A stretch of DNA of 64,000 nt, from NCBI GenBank assembly GCA_017984755.1, contig JAGNYW010000001.1:1-64000 (forward strand), given 5' to 3'. Positions within the stretch are counted from its first letter, which is position 1, and each line of letters starts with the position of its first letter. Below, one piece after another: positions 7,909 through 17,219 of the stretch. The notes below the pieces were generated by a model. It was not told the origin of the DNA and did not search any database. It saw only the letters and a program-made list of their open reading frames with translations. Position numbers and translations under genes: made by a program. Origin of the DNA: Methyloversatilis sp. Lineage in GTDB: Bacteria > Pseudomonadota > Gammaproteobacteria > Burkholderiales > Rhodocyclaceae.

Positions 7909-9011
7909 ACCGCTTTACCCTGGACTCCATCATGAGCACTGCATCGCAACCCGCCACCGAACCCCGCCTCACCTCGCTGTCGCACGGTGGCGGGTGTGGC
8001 TGCAAGATCGCGCCGGGCGTGCTGTCCGACATCCTGAAGGGCATGCCCGCGATGCCGATGCCGCGCGAACTGATGGTCGGCATCGAAACGGCCGATGACG
8101 CCGCCGTCTATCGGCTCAATGACGAACAGGCGCTGATCGCGACCACCGATTTCTTCATGCCCATCGTCGACGATCCGTACGACTTCGGACGCATCGCCGC
8201 GACCAATGCGATCAGCGACGTCTACGCCATGGGCGGGCGACCCATCATGGCGCTGGCGCTGGTCGGCATGCCCATCAACGTGCTGTCGGTCGCGACCATC
8301 GGACGCATTCTCGAAGGCGGCGCCAGCGTATGCCGCGACGCGGGCATTCCGGTGGCCGGCGGTCACACCATCGATTCGGTCGAAGCCATCTACGGGCTGG
8401 TCGCCATGGGGCTGGTGCACCCGGACCGCGTGCGCCGCAATGCCGATGCCCGGCCCGGCGACGTGCTGGTGCTGGGCAAGCCGCTGGGCGTCGGCGTCAT
8501 GTCGGCGGCGCTGAAGAAGGGCGCACTCGACGATGCGGGCTACGCACAGATGATCGCGACCACGACGAAGCTGAATACGCCCGGTCCGGATCTCGCGGCG
8601 CTGCCGGGCGTTCACGCGCTGACCGATGTGACCGGCTTCGGTCTGGCCGGCCATGCGCTCGAACTGGCGCGTGGCGCGAAATGCGATGTGCGCATCGACT
8701 GGTCCGCCGTGCCCTTGCTCGGCGGTGTGCGTGCGCTGGCGCAGAGCGGATTCGTCACCGGCGCTTCCGGGCGCAACTGGGGCGGCTACGGCGCGCACGT
8801 GGCGCTGCCCGACGGTTTCGCCGCAGAGGACAAGGCCTTGCTGACCGACCCGCAGACCAGCGGAGGTCTGCTCGTATCATGCGATCCGGCCTGTGTCGGC
8901 GCCGTTCTCGCCATCTTCCGCGATCACGGATTCGGGCAGGCGGCGGTGGTCGGCGAGGTGCTGGCAGCCGCCGGCGCGAGCGCGCAGCTGCGGGTGCGCG
9001 CGTCGCATTGA
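7905..9011 (+). CDS. selD: Selenide, water dikinase SenC/SelD
   Basis: 368 residues from the overlapping ATG, 359 from the ATG at 7932, which aligns best with E. coli SelD. It makes selenophosphate from selenide and ATP. The N-terminus has the catalytic motif SHGGGCGCKI (the first Cys corresponds to E. coli Cys17, not selenocysteine), then DDAAVY, TTDFFMPIVDDPYDFG and NAISDVYAMGG, all near-identical to SelD, and the C-terminal TDPQTSGGLLV. It is coupled to senB by a four-base overlap, so it most likely feeds SenB with selenophosphate. It could also serve tRNA selenation or selenoprotein synthesis, since no other selD is in view. Confidence 0.93.
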   Translation: MNRFTLDSIMSTASQPATEPRLTSLSHGGGCGCKIAPGVLSDILKGMPAMPMPRELMVGIETADDAAVYRLNDEQALIATTDFFMPIVDDPYDFGRIAATNAISDVYAMGGRPIMALALVGMPINVLSVATIGRILEGGASVCRDAGIPVAGGHTIDSVEAIYGLVAMGLVHPDRVRRNADARPGDVLVLGKPLGVGVMSAALKKGALDDAGYAQMIATTTKLNTPGPDLAALPGVHALTDVTGFGLAGHALELARGAKCDVRIDWSAVPLLGGVRALAQSGFVTGASGRNWGGYGAHVALPDGFAAEDKALLTDPQTSGGLLVSCDPACVGAVLAIFRDHGFGQAAVVGEVLAAAGASAQLRVRASH

Positions 9012-9112
9012 CACCACGCGGTACGGCGGGCCATCCGCCATGATCACGGGCCGTGATACCTTCGCCGGCGCCGTGTCCGGTGCTCCTCTGTCCTGAACAC
9101 CGATGTCCATCC

Positions 9113-9197
9113 GCCCGGATGGTGAAACTGGTAGACACAAGGGACTTAAAATCCCTCGACGCAAGTCATGCGGGTTCGATTCCCGCTCCGGGCACCA
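9113..9197 (+). tRNA. tRNA-Leu (anticodon UAA)
   Basis: An 85-base class II tRNA including an encoded CCA. The acceptor arms GCCCGGA (9113-9119) and TCCGGGC (9187-9193) pair over seven bases. The D arm contains GGTAGACAC, the anticodon loop CTTAAAA gives UAA, a long variable arm follows as expected for leucine, and the T arm is GCGGGTTCGATTCCCGC. It stands alone, about 100 bases after selD. Confidence 0.96.
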
Positions 9198-9370
9198 CTA
9201 TCGTCGGTCATGCGGATGACACCCATCGCCCGGATTCGCATGTCGGACTGCGCCGACATTCCGCCATCCCGCCCGCTTACGCCGGCGGCCTGCCCGTCTG
9301 CCTAGACTCCGGTCAACCCTGCACGCATGGTGTGTCGCAGGCGAACGCCAACTTGATCCGGAGATGGGCA

Positions 9371-9595
9371 ATGAGCAATTCGGCAATACATTTCAGAACC
9401 TTCGGGATTGTGCTGCTGATGGCCGGCCTCAGCGGCTGTGCCGGCATGAGCAAGAGCGAAAGCAATGCGCTGATCGGCGCAGCAGCGGGTGGTGTGGCGG
9501 GTTCGGTGCTGACGGGCGGCAGCACGGTGGGCACCGTCGGCGGCGCCATCGCGGGAGGTGCCATCGGCAACGAACTGGGCAAGAAGAAGCGCTGA
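9371..9595 (+). CDS. Small glycine-zipper lipoprotein
   Basis: 74 residues. A signal sequence ends in a lipobox (LSGC, Cys at about residue 22), and the mature part is an alternating Gly/Ala stretch (GAAAGGVAGSVL, GGAIAGGAIGNELG) ending in KKKR. This is the OsmB/SlyB-like glycine-zipper type of outer-membrane lipoprotein, usually linked with envelope stress. ATG 9371 follows a GGAGATGGGCA ribosome-binding region. Confidence 0.8.
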   Translation: MSNSAIHFRTFGIVLLMAGLSGCAGMSKSESNALIGAAAGGVAGSVLTGGSTVGTVGGAIAGGAIGNELGKKKR

Positions 9596-9711
9596 ACGTC
9601 CGGACTGCGGCGCACCCGCCCGGCGGACGGTGCGGATGCGCTGCAGTGAGCGCGCATGCCTGCCCCCTGCAGTGACTGGCGGCGCTATGCTTCGCGCTTC
9701 TGTCAACCGCG

Positions 9712-10512
9712 ATGCGCGCTGTGCTGATCGACACCCACTGCCATCTGGATGCTTTCGAGTTCGATGCGGATCGCGCCGACATGCTCGACCGTGCGCACGC
9801 CGCAGGGGTCGATTGCATGGTGCTGCCGGGCGTTGACCGCGCCAGCTTCCAGCGCGTGCGCGAGCTGTGCAATGCCAGGCCTGCGCTGCGTTTTGCGCTG
9901 GGTATCCATCCGCTCTATGTGCCGGCTGCCACGCCGGCAGACCTGGCGTGCCTTGCGCTCGAACTGGAAGATCCGGCGGTCGTCGCCGTCGGCGAAATCG
10001 GGCTCGACTTCTTCGTGCCCGACATTGATCAGGTGCTGCAGGAAGACTTCTTCGTGCGGCAGCTGCGCCTTGCCAGGGATCTGAATCTACCTGTGCTGCT
10101 GCATGTGCGCCGCAGCCAGGATCGCGTGCTGAAACATCTGCGCGCCGTGTTCGGCGGCAACGGGCCGGGCGGTATCGCGCACGCCTTCAACGGCAGCCGT
10201 CAGCAGGCGGACGAATTCATCAAGCTCGGTTTCGTGCTCGGCTTCGGCGGGGCCGTCACCTGGGGGCGTGCACTCAACCTGCGTCGGCTGGTGACCGAGC
10301 TGCCGCTTGAATCCATCGTGCTGGAAACCGACTCACCGGACATGCCGCCGGAATTCGCGGCCGGTGAACGCAACGAGCCGGCGAATCTGCCGCGCATCGC
10401 GCAGATCATCGCCGGCATCCGGGGGGGTGAGCTGGACGTACTGGTAACGGCCACCGGGGCGAACGCACTGCGCGTGCTGCCCCGGCTTGCTGCTGCGCCT
10501 TACAGCGCGTAA
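9712..10512 (+). CDS. TatD family metal-dependent hydrolase
   Basis: 266 residues, the normal family size, an amidohydrolase-type TIM barrel. Visible metal ligands and motifs are IDTHCHLDAFEF (HxH) at residues 6-17, GEIGLDF, a His in LLHVRRS, HAFNGS, and the late acidic ETDSPDMPP. TatD-type proteins are 3'-5' exonucleases or D-aminoacyl-tRNA deacylase-like hydrolases in the cytoplasm. Its last 13 bases overlap the convergent TonB receptor gene. Confidence 0.93.
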   Translation: MRAVLIDTHCHLDAFEFDADRADMLDRAHAAGVDCMVLPGVDRASFQRVRELCNARPALRFALGIHPLYVPAATPADLACLALELEDPAVVAVGEIGLDFFVPDIDQVLQEDFFVRQLRLARDLNLPVLLHVRRSQDRVLKHLRAVFGGNGPGGIAHAFNGSRQQADEFIKLGFVLGFGGAVTWGRALNLRRLVTELPLESIVLETDSPDMPPEFAAGERNEPANLPRIAQIIAGIRGGELDVLVTATGANALRVLPRLAAAPYSA

Positions 10513-12737
10513 CTGGCGGACAGGCCGATCAGCCAGGTGCGTTCGGAAGCAGGCGCGTAATAACGGCCGGTCGCCGCCTCACCTGCGTTGATGTAAACCG
10601 AGCCGACGTATTCCTTGTCGAACAGGTTATCGATGCGTGCAAACTCGTTCAGCTTCCAGCCGCCCACCTTCTGCGTGAAGCCGGCACGGATGGCTGCCAC
10701 GCCGTAGCCACCGACACGCACCTGATTGGTGTCATCACCGAACATGCGCCCGCTGGCGCGATATTCCACGGCGCCGGAGAATCCCAGCGGCGCATGCCGA
10801 TACGTCAGTTCGCCGTAGAACGACTTGTTTGCCACACCGGCGATCTTGTTGCCCTTGTCCACGATGCTGGAATTCGCTGTGAGCTGCGAGCACTGCGCAA
10901 CAAGGCAGGTCCGGAAGCTGTCTTCGAACTTCGCATCGATCAGCGTCAGTGCGGCGTAGGCTGAAAAACTCTGGCTGATGCGCGAATCGACCGACAGTTC
11001 GAAACCACGACGCGATGTGTCGCCGGCGTTCTGATAGACGACGCGGCCATTCTGGTTGCTCTGGGTGACGATCTCCTTTTCGGAGTCGATGTAGAACACC
11101 GCAGCATCCATGCGGGTCGTTTCGTTCAGGTAGGTCTTGACGCCCATCTCGTACTGCTTGCTGGTGGAGGGCTTGAGGTCGAAGTTCAGCCCGCTCTCGT
11201 CATTCGGGCGATAGGCCAGTTCGATCAGCGTCGGTGCTTCGAAGCTCTGACCTGCATTGGCGTAGAGGTTGGTCGTGGGCGTCAGTTTCCAGACGGCACC
11301 GGCGGTAGACGTCCAGTCGCTGAAGTCGGCCGAGCCGCTGTCGTCCGGATTCAGCCTGTTCAGGCCGGTATTGACCGTGAGGGTGGAACCGCTGCATGCG
11401 GCGCCATTGATCGTGCAGATGAACCGATCGTTCGAGTCGAATTCGACCTTCGAATAACGAATGCCGCCGGACAACAGCAGCTGTTCGGTCGCCGCCCATT
11501 CGCCCTGCATGAATACGCCGGATTGCTCCGCCACATTGCGTTCGTCGCGCTTCAGGGCGCCCTTCGTTCCATAGTTGGCGCTCAGTGCGTTGTCATTGGC
11601 GACCGTTGCGCCATTGCGGAAACCCTTGCGGTCCTCATCGGCGCGCTCGTACTCCGCGCCGACGCTGATCGTCGCCTTGTCGTACCGGTGCGTCCAGCGC
11701 ACATTGGTGCCCCAATAATCGCGGTCGAAGGTCGACAAGCCGCCGGCGGCGCGAATGTTGTTCTGCACCAGTGAATTGATCGCGAGGTACTGGGCGTTGT
11801 TGCGATTGCCGAGGAACACCATTGCGCGAAGCGTGTCCCGCTCGCTGACGGCCGTTTCCAGAATGAACCCGCCCTGCGTGTTTTCGAGCGTCCGGCGGGT
11901 GCCGAAGAAATCGGCCGTACGGGTGCCATTTGCGCCAGACAAGGCACCGGTGCCCTGCTGACGACGGTCTCCGCTGAGCTGATCGATGTTCAGCCCCAGC
12001 GGATCGTCACCCTGCTGATGCATGTAGTTGCCGACGACGGTCAGCGAGGTCTTGTCGGCGAGCATCCAGCGCGCCTTGAAATTGGCCTGCTGCTTGTCCG
12101 ACTGGCTGTAGTCGCGGTAGCCGTCGGTATGGAAGTCCGACACGCTGGCGGTGTAGTTGAAATTGCCGACGGTATCGCCGAACTTCACGCCGGAGCGGAT
12201 GCTGCCGTAGCTGCCGAACTGGAAACTGGGCGTGATGGTGAAGCGATCGGGGCCGTCTTCGGTGAAGATCTGCACCACGCCGCCGGAATGGTTGCCGTAC
12301 AGCGCCGAGAAGGGGCCGCGCAGCACTTCGATGCGGCTGGCCGAGGCCAGATCGAACAGGCCGGTGCCGCCCTGGCCGTCCGGCGTGCTGGCCGGAATGC
12401 CGTCGGCAAACAGTTTTACGCCGCGCACACCGAAAGCCGAGCGCGCGCCGAAGCCGCGGATGGTGAGCGACTGTTCCTGCGTGTAGTTTTCCTTGCCGGC
12501 CGACGCCACGCCCGGTACGCGATTGATCACTTCCGACAGGTTCACGGTTGCGCGCTGTTCCTGGATGGTCGCCGTGTCGATCACATCGATCGCCATCGGC
12601 AGGTCGAAGGAATTCTGTTCCACGCGGGTGCCGGTGACGACGACGGTAGGGGCGATCTTCGGTTCTTCGGCCCACGCACTCTGGCCCATCAGGGCAAGTG
12701 CAAGGGCGAGCGGGGTGTGACGAATGACGACAGTCAT
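10500..12737 (-). CDS. TonB-dependent outer-membrane receptor
   Basis: 745 residues. A signal peptide ends at SAWA, followed by a short stretch with a TonB box-like VVVTGTRVEQ and a plug domain (LSEVINRVPGV, LTIRGFGARSAFGVRGVKLFADGIP, SRIEVLRGPFSALYGNHSGGVVQIFTEDG). A long beta barrel follows, ending in an aromatic-poor but typical terminal strand (TWLIGLSASYAL). It is most like ferric-siderophore or other iron-related receptors in plug sequence, but the ligand is unknown. ATG 12737 has AGAGGT upstream; longer in-frame starts lack protein-like sequence. There is no sigma/anti-sigma pair next to it, and the N-terminus has no signalling extension. Confidence 0.9.
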   Translation of the reverse strand: MTVVIRHTPLALALALMGQSAWAEEPKIAPTVVVTGTRVEQNSFDLPMAIDVIDTATIQEQRATVNLSEVINRVPGVASAGKENYTQEQSLTIRGFGARSAFGVRGVKLFADGIPASTPDGQGGTGLFDLASASRIEVLRGPFSALYGNHSGGVVQIFTEDGPDRFTITPSFQFGSYGSIRSGVKFGDTVGNFNYTASVSDFHTDGYRDYSQSDKQQANFKARWMLADKTSLTVVGNYMHQQGDDPLGLNIDQLSGDRRQQGTGALSGANGTRTADFFGTRRTLENTQGGFILETAVSERDTLRAMVFLGNRNNAQYLAINSLVQNNIRAAGGLSTFDRDYWGTNVRWTHRYDKATISVGAEYERADEDRKGFRNGATVANDNALSANYGTKGALKRDERNVAEQSGVFMQGEWAATEQLLLSGGIRYSKVEFDSNDRFICTINGAACSGSTLTVNTGLNRLNPDDSGSADFSDWTSTAGAVWKLTPTTNLYANAGQSFEAPTLIELAYRPNDESGLNFDLKPSTSKQYEMGVKTYLNETTRMDAAVFYIDSEKEIVTQSNQNGRVVYQNAGDTSRRGFELSVDSRISQSFSAYAALTLIDAKFEDSFRTCLVAQCSQLTANSSIVDKGNKIAGVANKSFYGELTYRHAPLGFSGAVEYRASGRMFGDDTNQVRVGGYGVAAIRAGFTQKVGGWKLNEFARIDNLFDKEYVGSVYINAGEAATGRYYAPASERTWLIGLSASYAL

Positions 12738-12932
12738 GAGCGGACCTCTTTCTTGGAATTCACGGGGCGTCGCGCAGCGTTTGCGCGAATCAGGTGTCGG
12801 AACGGGTCTCGGGTGAGCGATGCGTCTTTGCGCATCTGCAGAATCGGCGCGGAGTATAGGCGGCCCGCCGTTACACGACCTCACGAAAAACTTGAATCTG
12901 AAGCACGTCTTCCGTCGGGGTGTCCGACGTGT

Positions 12933-13376
12933 TCAGTGTTCGGCCGATGGATCGAGCAGGGGCGGGAGGGCGGGGGGTGCCAGTACCCGGAGGTGGGCCG
13001 GGCACAGGCGGTGGCGCCCCAGCCTGAGCAGCGCGCAATCGCGCGATACCAGCAGGTCGGCGCCGGCCCGCACGGCCAGGTCGAAGAACTTCTGGTCTTC
13101 GCGGTCCCGGCAGCGTGGCTGGGTGGTATCGCGGCTCTCCGGCAGCGGCAGCATTTCGATGCGTGCGCAGTATTCGCCGTACAGCACGGCGGCCTGCGTC
13201 TCGTCCAGTCCGAACTTCGAATAGCGGAGCACGGTACGCAGTTCGCGCAGGCAGGACTCGTCGCACAACAGCTGCACGCGGCCGTCAGCCAGCGCACGTG
13301 CCACGCAATCGAGTTCGGCGTTGTGCCACAGCAGCAGGTCAAGCACGGCGTTGGTGTCTAGAACGATGCGTGTCAT
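12933..13376 (-). CDS. Solitary PIN-domain protein
   Basis: 147 residues. The N-terminal RIVLDTNAVLDLLLW carries the first PIN acidic residue, CDESCLRELRTVL the second region, and DREDQKFFDLAVRAGADLLVSRDCALLRL the C-terminal acidic cluster. This is a PIN-fold RNase of the COG1569 type, often the toxin of a toxin-antitoxin pair. No antitoxin-sized frame precedes it: only 126 bases separate it from the next gene, which is divergent. It may be an orphan or a housekeeping PIN protein. Confidence 0.82.
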   Translation of the reverse strand: MTRIVLDTNAVLDLLLWHNAELDCVARALADGRVQLLCDESCLRELRTVLRYSKFGLDETQAAVLYGEYCARIEMLPLPESRDTTQPRCRDREDQKFFDLAVRAGADLLVSRDCALLRLGRHRLCPAHLRVLAPPALPPLLDPSAEH

Positions 13377-13502
13377 GGCGAAGGATGCGTTGCGGGAGCG
13401 CAGTGTAGACGGCGAACGAATCGGTGCGCCATGCTGTCTGCGTCAGGAGTTCCGATCCCGGTGATCGGCGCCTGTCGCAGACATTTCCGGAAGGATGCAT
13501 TC

Positions 13503-13982
13503 ATGGTGACGCAGGAACTGCTGTCCTTTCTGCTGGTACTGGCCGCCAAGCTTTCCGGCTACCCGGCGATTCCGCTCGAGGACCTGCCACCGATCGAGGT
13601 GATGAGCGAACAGGCGCTGGCCGACGCCGTGTGCCCGGAAACGGGCAATGGCTGCACCAACATCGTTGCAACCTTCGAAACCGGGCGCTACGTCATATAT
13701 GTGCGCGATACGCTCGATCTGGAGAACGCAGCCGACAATTCCTTCCTGCTGCACGAACTGGTGCATGTGCTGCAGCACAAGGCGCGCGGCGACGCGATCT
13801 TTGCCGATTGCGTCACCACGCTGAAGACGGAAACCGAAGCCTACCAGGCGCAGAACGCCTACCTGAAGCGCGAGGGCCAGTTTCTGCGATTCGGCGAGGC
13901 ACTCGGCTTCATGACGTGTGCCGGCGAACAGAATACTTTCTTCACGCGCGACATCATGATCGATCCTTTGATCATGAAGTGA
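13503..13982 (+). CDS. Putative HExxH metallopeptidase-like protein
   Basis: 159 residues with a hydrophobic N-terminus (LLSFLLVLAAKLSG) that may be a signal or anchor. The core contains a zinc-protease motif HELVHVLQ at about residues 95-102, followed by a Glu (TETEAYQAQ) roughly 30 residues later that could be the third ligand. Four cysteines (CPETGNGC, ADC, MTC) suggest disulfides outside the cytoplasm. I do not recognise a named family beyond short DUF-type HELVH proteins. GGAAGG precedes ATG 13503. Confidence 0.7.
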   Translation: MVTQELLSFLLVLAAKLSGYPAIPLEDLPPIEVMSEQALADAVCPETGNGCTNIVATFETGRYVIYVRDTLDLENAADNSFLLHELVHVLQHKARGDAIFADCVTTLKTETEAYQAQNAYLKREGQFLRFGEALGFMTCAGEQNTFFTRDIMIDPLIMK

Positions 13983-14015
13983 GCGCAGGGGCCGGGTTTC
14001 GATGCCCTGCGATGA

Positions 14016-17000
14016 TCAGGCTTCTTTCCTCTCGAAGCGTCCGTAGTGCAGCAGCAGCGTGGGCAGCACGAGCAGATTGAGGATGGTCGAGGTTGCCAGA
14101 CCGCCGACGATGATGGCGGCCATCGGGCCTTCGATCTCGCGCCCGGGTTCGCCCGAGCCGAGCACCAGCGGCATCAGGCCCAGCCCGGTCACAAGGGCGG
14201 TCATCAGGATCGACGGCAGGCGCTGCGAGGCACCGAGAATGGCGGTTTCGATGTTCCATTCGTGGCCTTCCCGCTCCACCAGGTGCTGGAAGTGCGAAAC
14301 CAGCATGATGGAATTGCGCAGCGTGATGCCGAACAGCGTGACGAAACCCACCACGGAGCCGAGCGACAGCCAGCCGCCGCCGGCCAGCGCGGCGAGGATG
14401 CCGCCGATCAGCGCGAACGGAAGATTCACGAAGGTGATCGTCAGATTGCGCAGGCTGGAGAACGCCAGCATCAGCAGTATGCCGATCGCCGCGGCGGCAA
14501 GGGCCGAGTGGGTGATCAGCTCCCGCCTTGCCTGCGCCTGCGCCTCGGCCGCGCCGGTCACCGTGTAGTAGCTGCCGGCGTTCAGCCGCACGTCCTTTTC
14601 CAGCGTGCGATGCACCGCGTCGCTGAATTCACCCAGATCGTAGCCGGGCGCCAGATTGGCGGTGATGGTCTGCACGCGCTTGCCGCCGGCATGCAGGATC
14701 TTGTAGCGGCCGCTCTCGATGCTGATGTCCGCCACGTCACGCAGTTCGACCAGACGACCATCGGGCGTGCGCAGCGGCAGGCGGCCGATGTCGTTGGGCG
14801 AGCGGCGTGATTCCGGTTCGAGCGTGACGACCAGCGGCGTGGCCAGCGTGCCGCGATGGATTTCGCTCACCTTGCGTCCCGCGAAGGCGGTTGTTGTGGC
14901 GTTCAGCACGTCTTCGGGCGTCAGCCGCCACACGGCAAGCTTGTCCAGACGCGGCCGCACTATGACTTCCGGCGTGCCCGGCGGCGCCAGCACCTGCACG
15001 TCGGTGGCGCCCCTCACGCGGGACAGCGCACCGGCCACGGCAGTCGCATCGGTGTCGAGGCGGTCGAGATTGGTGCCGAAGACCTGAACCACCAGCGTTG
15101 CCGGAAAACCGGATTCGGTCTCTCCGATGCGCTCGGTCAGAAAGGTGTTCACCGAAAAGGCCAGCCCCGGAAAGCCGACCGACTTCAGCGCTTCTTCGTC
15201 CGAACGGTCGTCGTCACCGTCGTCGCCGGTGACGGCGCGCCGGATGTCCGCGAGGATGCGTTCCTGCGTCGCACCGTTCAGCGGGCCGATCTCGATCTCG
15301 ACTTCGCTGTAGTGCGGGCCGAACGGGTCGAAGCCGTTCTGCGCCCGGCCCACCCACTGCGCCACCGACTTCACGCCGTCGATCTGCAGGATCTTTTCGG
15401 TCACGCGCTGGCCCACGCGCAGCACCTCGCCGGGCGCGGTGCCGGGAATCGTCGACAGGTGCACGATGTAATGACCTTCGCGCAGCGGCGGAATGAATTC
15501 GCCGCCGAATAGCGGCAGCACGCCCAGCCCGCCGGCCAGCGCGAGCATGATGCCGGCGATCAGGCCGTGCGGCCGCTTTTCGATGGCACGCAGGGTGCGT
15601 TCGTAGCGCGGGCGCAGCCAGCGCACCAGCGGCGGATCTTCGTCGGGCAGGTCGCGCCGCCCCAGCATCAGGAAACTCATGGCCGGCGTGACGGTCAGGG
15701 CCACGACGAGCGACGCGAGGATGGCCAGGATGTAGGCCATGCCCAGCGGTGCGAACAGCTTGCCCGCAACGCCGGACAGCGTGAGCAGCGGCACGAACAC
15801 CAGCGCCACGATGAAGGTCGCGTAGACCACCGAACTGCGCACTTCCATGGAGGCATCCAGCACCACCTTCCACGGCGGTACCGGCGATCCGAGATGGCGG
15901 TTTTCGCGCAGCCGGCGGTAGATGTTCTCGCAGTCGATGATGGCGTCGTCCACAACTTCGCCCAGCGCGATGGCCAGTCCGCCCAGCACCATGATGTTCA
16001 GGCTGGCGCCCGCTTCCAGCATGACCAGCACCGCCGCCAGCAGCGACAGCGGAATCGCCACCGCCGAAATGAAGGCGGTGCGGAGGTTGTACAGGAACAC
16101 GAACAGCACGATGACCACCAGCGTCGCACCGATCATGACGTCGGTGCGCACGTTGCCGAGTGCCGTCTGGATGAAGTTCGCCGGGCGGAACAGCGCGGGA
16201 TGCAATGTCACGTCTTCGCGTTCGAGCAGGGGCGCCAGTTCGGCCAGCGACTTTTCCAGATCGAGCGTCACGCCCAGCGTGTTGGCACCGAGCTGGCCCT
16301 GGATCATCAGGAAGACAGCCGGCTCACCGTTGATCTGTGCCGCGCTGATGGCTGGTCCCGGTGCTTCGCGCACGCGGCCGATGTCGCCGAGTGCAAGCGA
16401 GCGGCCATCCGGCAGGGTCACGATGAGCTGCTCCAGGCTGCGTGCGGCCGACGGCGTGGCATCAATGGCGATCAGCAGACGCTGGTTGTCGCTTTCGACG
16501 AAGCCTGCGCCGGTGACCGAGGCTGCGCCGCGTGCGGCGCGCTCTACGTCTGCCAGTGTCACACCCAGCGTGCGCAGGCGCGCCGGATCAAGCTGCATCT
16601 GCCACTGCCGCACCTCGCCGCCGAACACGTTCACATCGGCCACGCCGGGCACCGCGAGCAGGTGCGGGCGCACCACCGAATCGACCAGATAGCGCATGTC
16701 CATCAGCGAACGCTTGTCGGAGGTGATGCCCACGCCGAGCAGCGTGCTGGCCGACGAAGTGAGCGGCGTGATGACCGGTGTGACCCCGGCCGGCAGCAGC
16801 GAACCCAGCGTGGCGAGCCGCTCGGCGACCAGCTGACGGTTGCGGAACAGGTCGGACTTCTCGTCGAAGATGACGGTCACCACCGACAGGCCCGGGATGG
16901 ATTGCGAGCGCAGCTCCTTGATGCCGCGTGTGCCGGATACCGCCGATTCGATCGGTGTGGTGACACGCGTCTCGACCAGATCGCCGGGCAGACCGGGGGC

Positions 17001-17156
17001 TTCGGTCTGGATCACCACCTGTGCCGGTGCAAATTCCGGAAACACGTCGAGCTTCGCGTCGAACAGGCGGCTCAGTGCATAGACGGCCAGCACCAGCGAA
17101 AGGGCCAGCACGATGCCCGGCCGGCGCACGGAGAAGCGGACGATGGCTTCGATCAC
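14016..17156 (-). CDS. RND efflux pump inner-membrane subunit (CusA/CzcA type)
   Basis: 1046 residues, the normal length for heavy-metal RND pumps, with a first transmembrane helix at residues 10-30, two large periplasmic loops and about 11 further helices. Family marks are DVFPEFAPAQVVIQTEAPGL, ETRVTTPIE, IFDEKSD, the TM4 segment ALGEVVDDAIIDCENIYRR (acidic proton-relay residues) and the C-terminal ITLRNSIMLVSHF. The substrate is unknown; the methionine relay typical of CusA is not obvious. It is the last gene of a three-gene operon with adaptor and outer-membrane subunits, 63 bases after the adaptor. Confidence 0.92.
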   Translation of the reverse strand: MIEAIVRFSVRRPGIVLALSLVLAVYALSRLFDAKLDVFPEFAPAQVVIQTEAPGLPGDLVETRVTTPIESAVSGTRGIKELRSQSIPGLSVVTVIFDEKSDLFRNRQLVAERLATLGSLLPAGVTPVITPLTSSASTLLGVGITSDKRSLMDMRYLVDSVVRPHLLAVPGVADVNVFGGEVRQWQMQLDPARLRTLGVTLADVERAARGAASVTGAGFVESDNQRLLIAIDATPSAARSLEQLIVTLPDGRSLALGDIGRVREAPGPAISAAQINGEPAVFLMIQGQLGANTLGVTLDLEKSLAELAPLLEREDVTLHPALFRPANFIQTALGNVRTDVMIGATLVVIVLFVFLYNLRTAFISAVAIPLSLLAAVLVMLEAGASLNIMVLGGLAIALGEVVDDAIIDCENIYRRLRENRHLGSPVPPWKVVLDASMEVRSSVVYATFIVALVFVPLLTLSGVAGKLFAPLGMAYILAILASLVVALTVTPAMSFLMLGRRDLPDEDPPLVRWLRPRYERTLRAIEKRPHGLIAGIMLALAGGLGVLPLFGGEFIPPLREGHYIVHLSTIPGTAPGEVLRVGQRVTEKILQIDGVKSVAQWVGRAQNGFDPFGPHYSEVEIEIGPLNGATQERILADIRRAVTGDDGDDDRSDEEALKSVGFPGLAFSVNTFLTERIGETESGFPATLVVQVFGTNLDRLDTDATAVAGALSRVRGATDVQVLAPPGTPEVIVRPRLDKLAVWRLTPEDVLNATTTAFAGRKVSEIHRGTLATPLVVTLEPESRRSPNDIGRLPLRTPDGRLVELRDVADISIESGRYKILHAGGKRVQTITANLAPGYDLGEFSDAVHRTLEKDVRLNAGSYYTVTGAAEAQAQARRELITHSALAAAAIGILLMLAFSSLRNLTITFVNLPFALIGGILAALAGGGWLSLGSVVGFVTLFGITLRNSIMLVSHFQHLVEREGHEWNIETAILGASQRLPSILMTALVTGLGLMPLVLGSGEPGREIEGPMAAIIVGGLATSTILNLLVLPTLLLHYGRFERKEA

Positions 17157-17219
17157 CGCCCGGCACCTTTCACGGCGAGAGAAATCGAGGTAGCTCGGGG
17201 CGATGCGGTGACCGACACA

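Noticed and set aside
8755-9138. Small antisense frames around the tRNA-Leu gene considered as extra genes.
   Set aside because: They overlap selD and the tRNA and show no protein-like sequence or ribosome-binding site.
12738-12932. On the minus strand, CCGAGACCCG and ACACCTGATT before the TonB receptor recall parts of a TPP riboswitch.
   Set aside because: The GGGG-side arm, the GCTGAGA core and the TAATGCCAGCG block are not present in proper form or spacing; the resemblance is too weak.
13983-14015. GCAGGG...CCCTGC between the convergent metallopeptidase-like gene and the RND pump, considered as a bidirectional terminator.
   Set aside because: Only six base pairs and no U tract on either strand.
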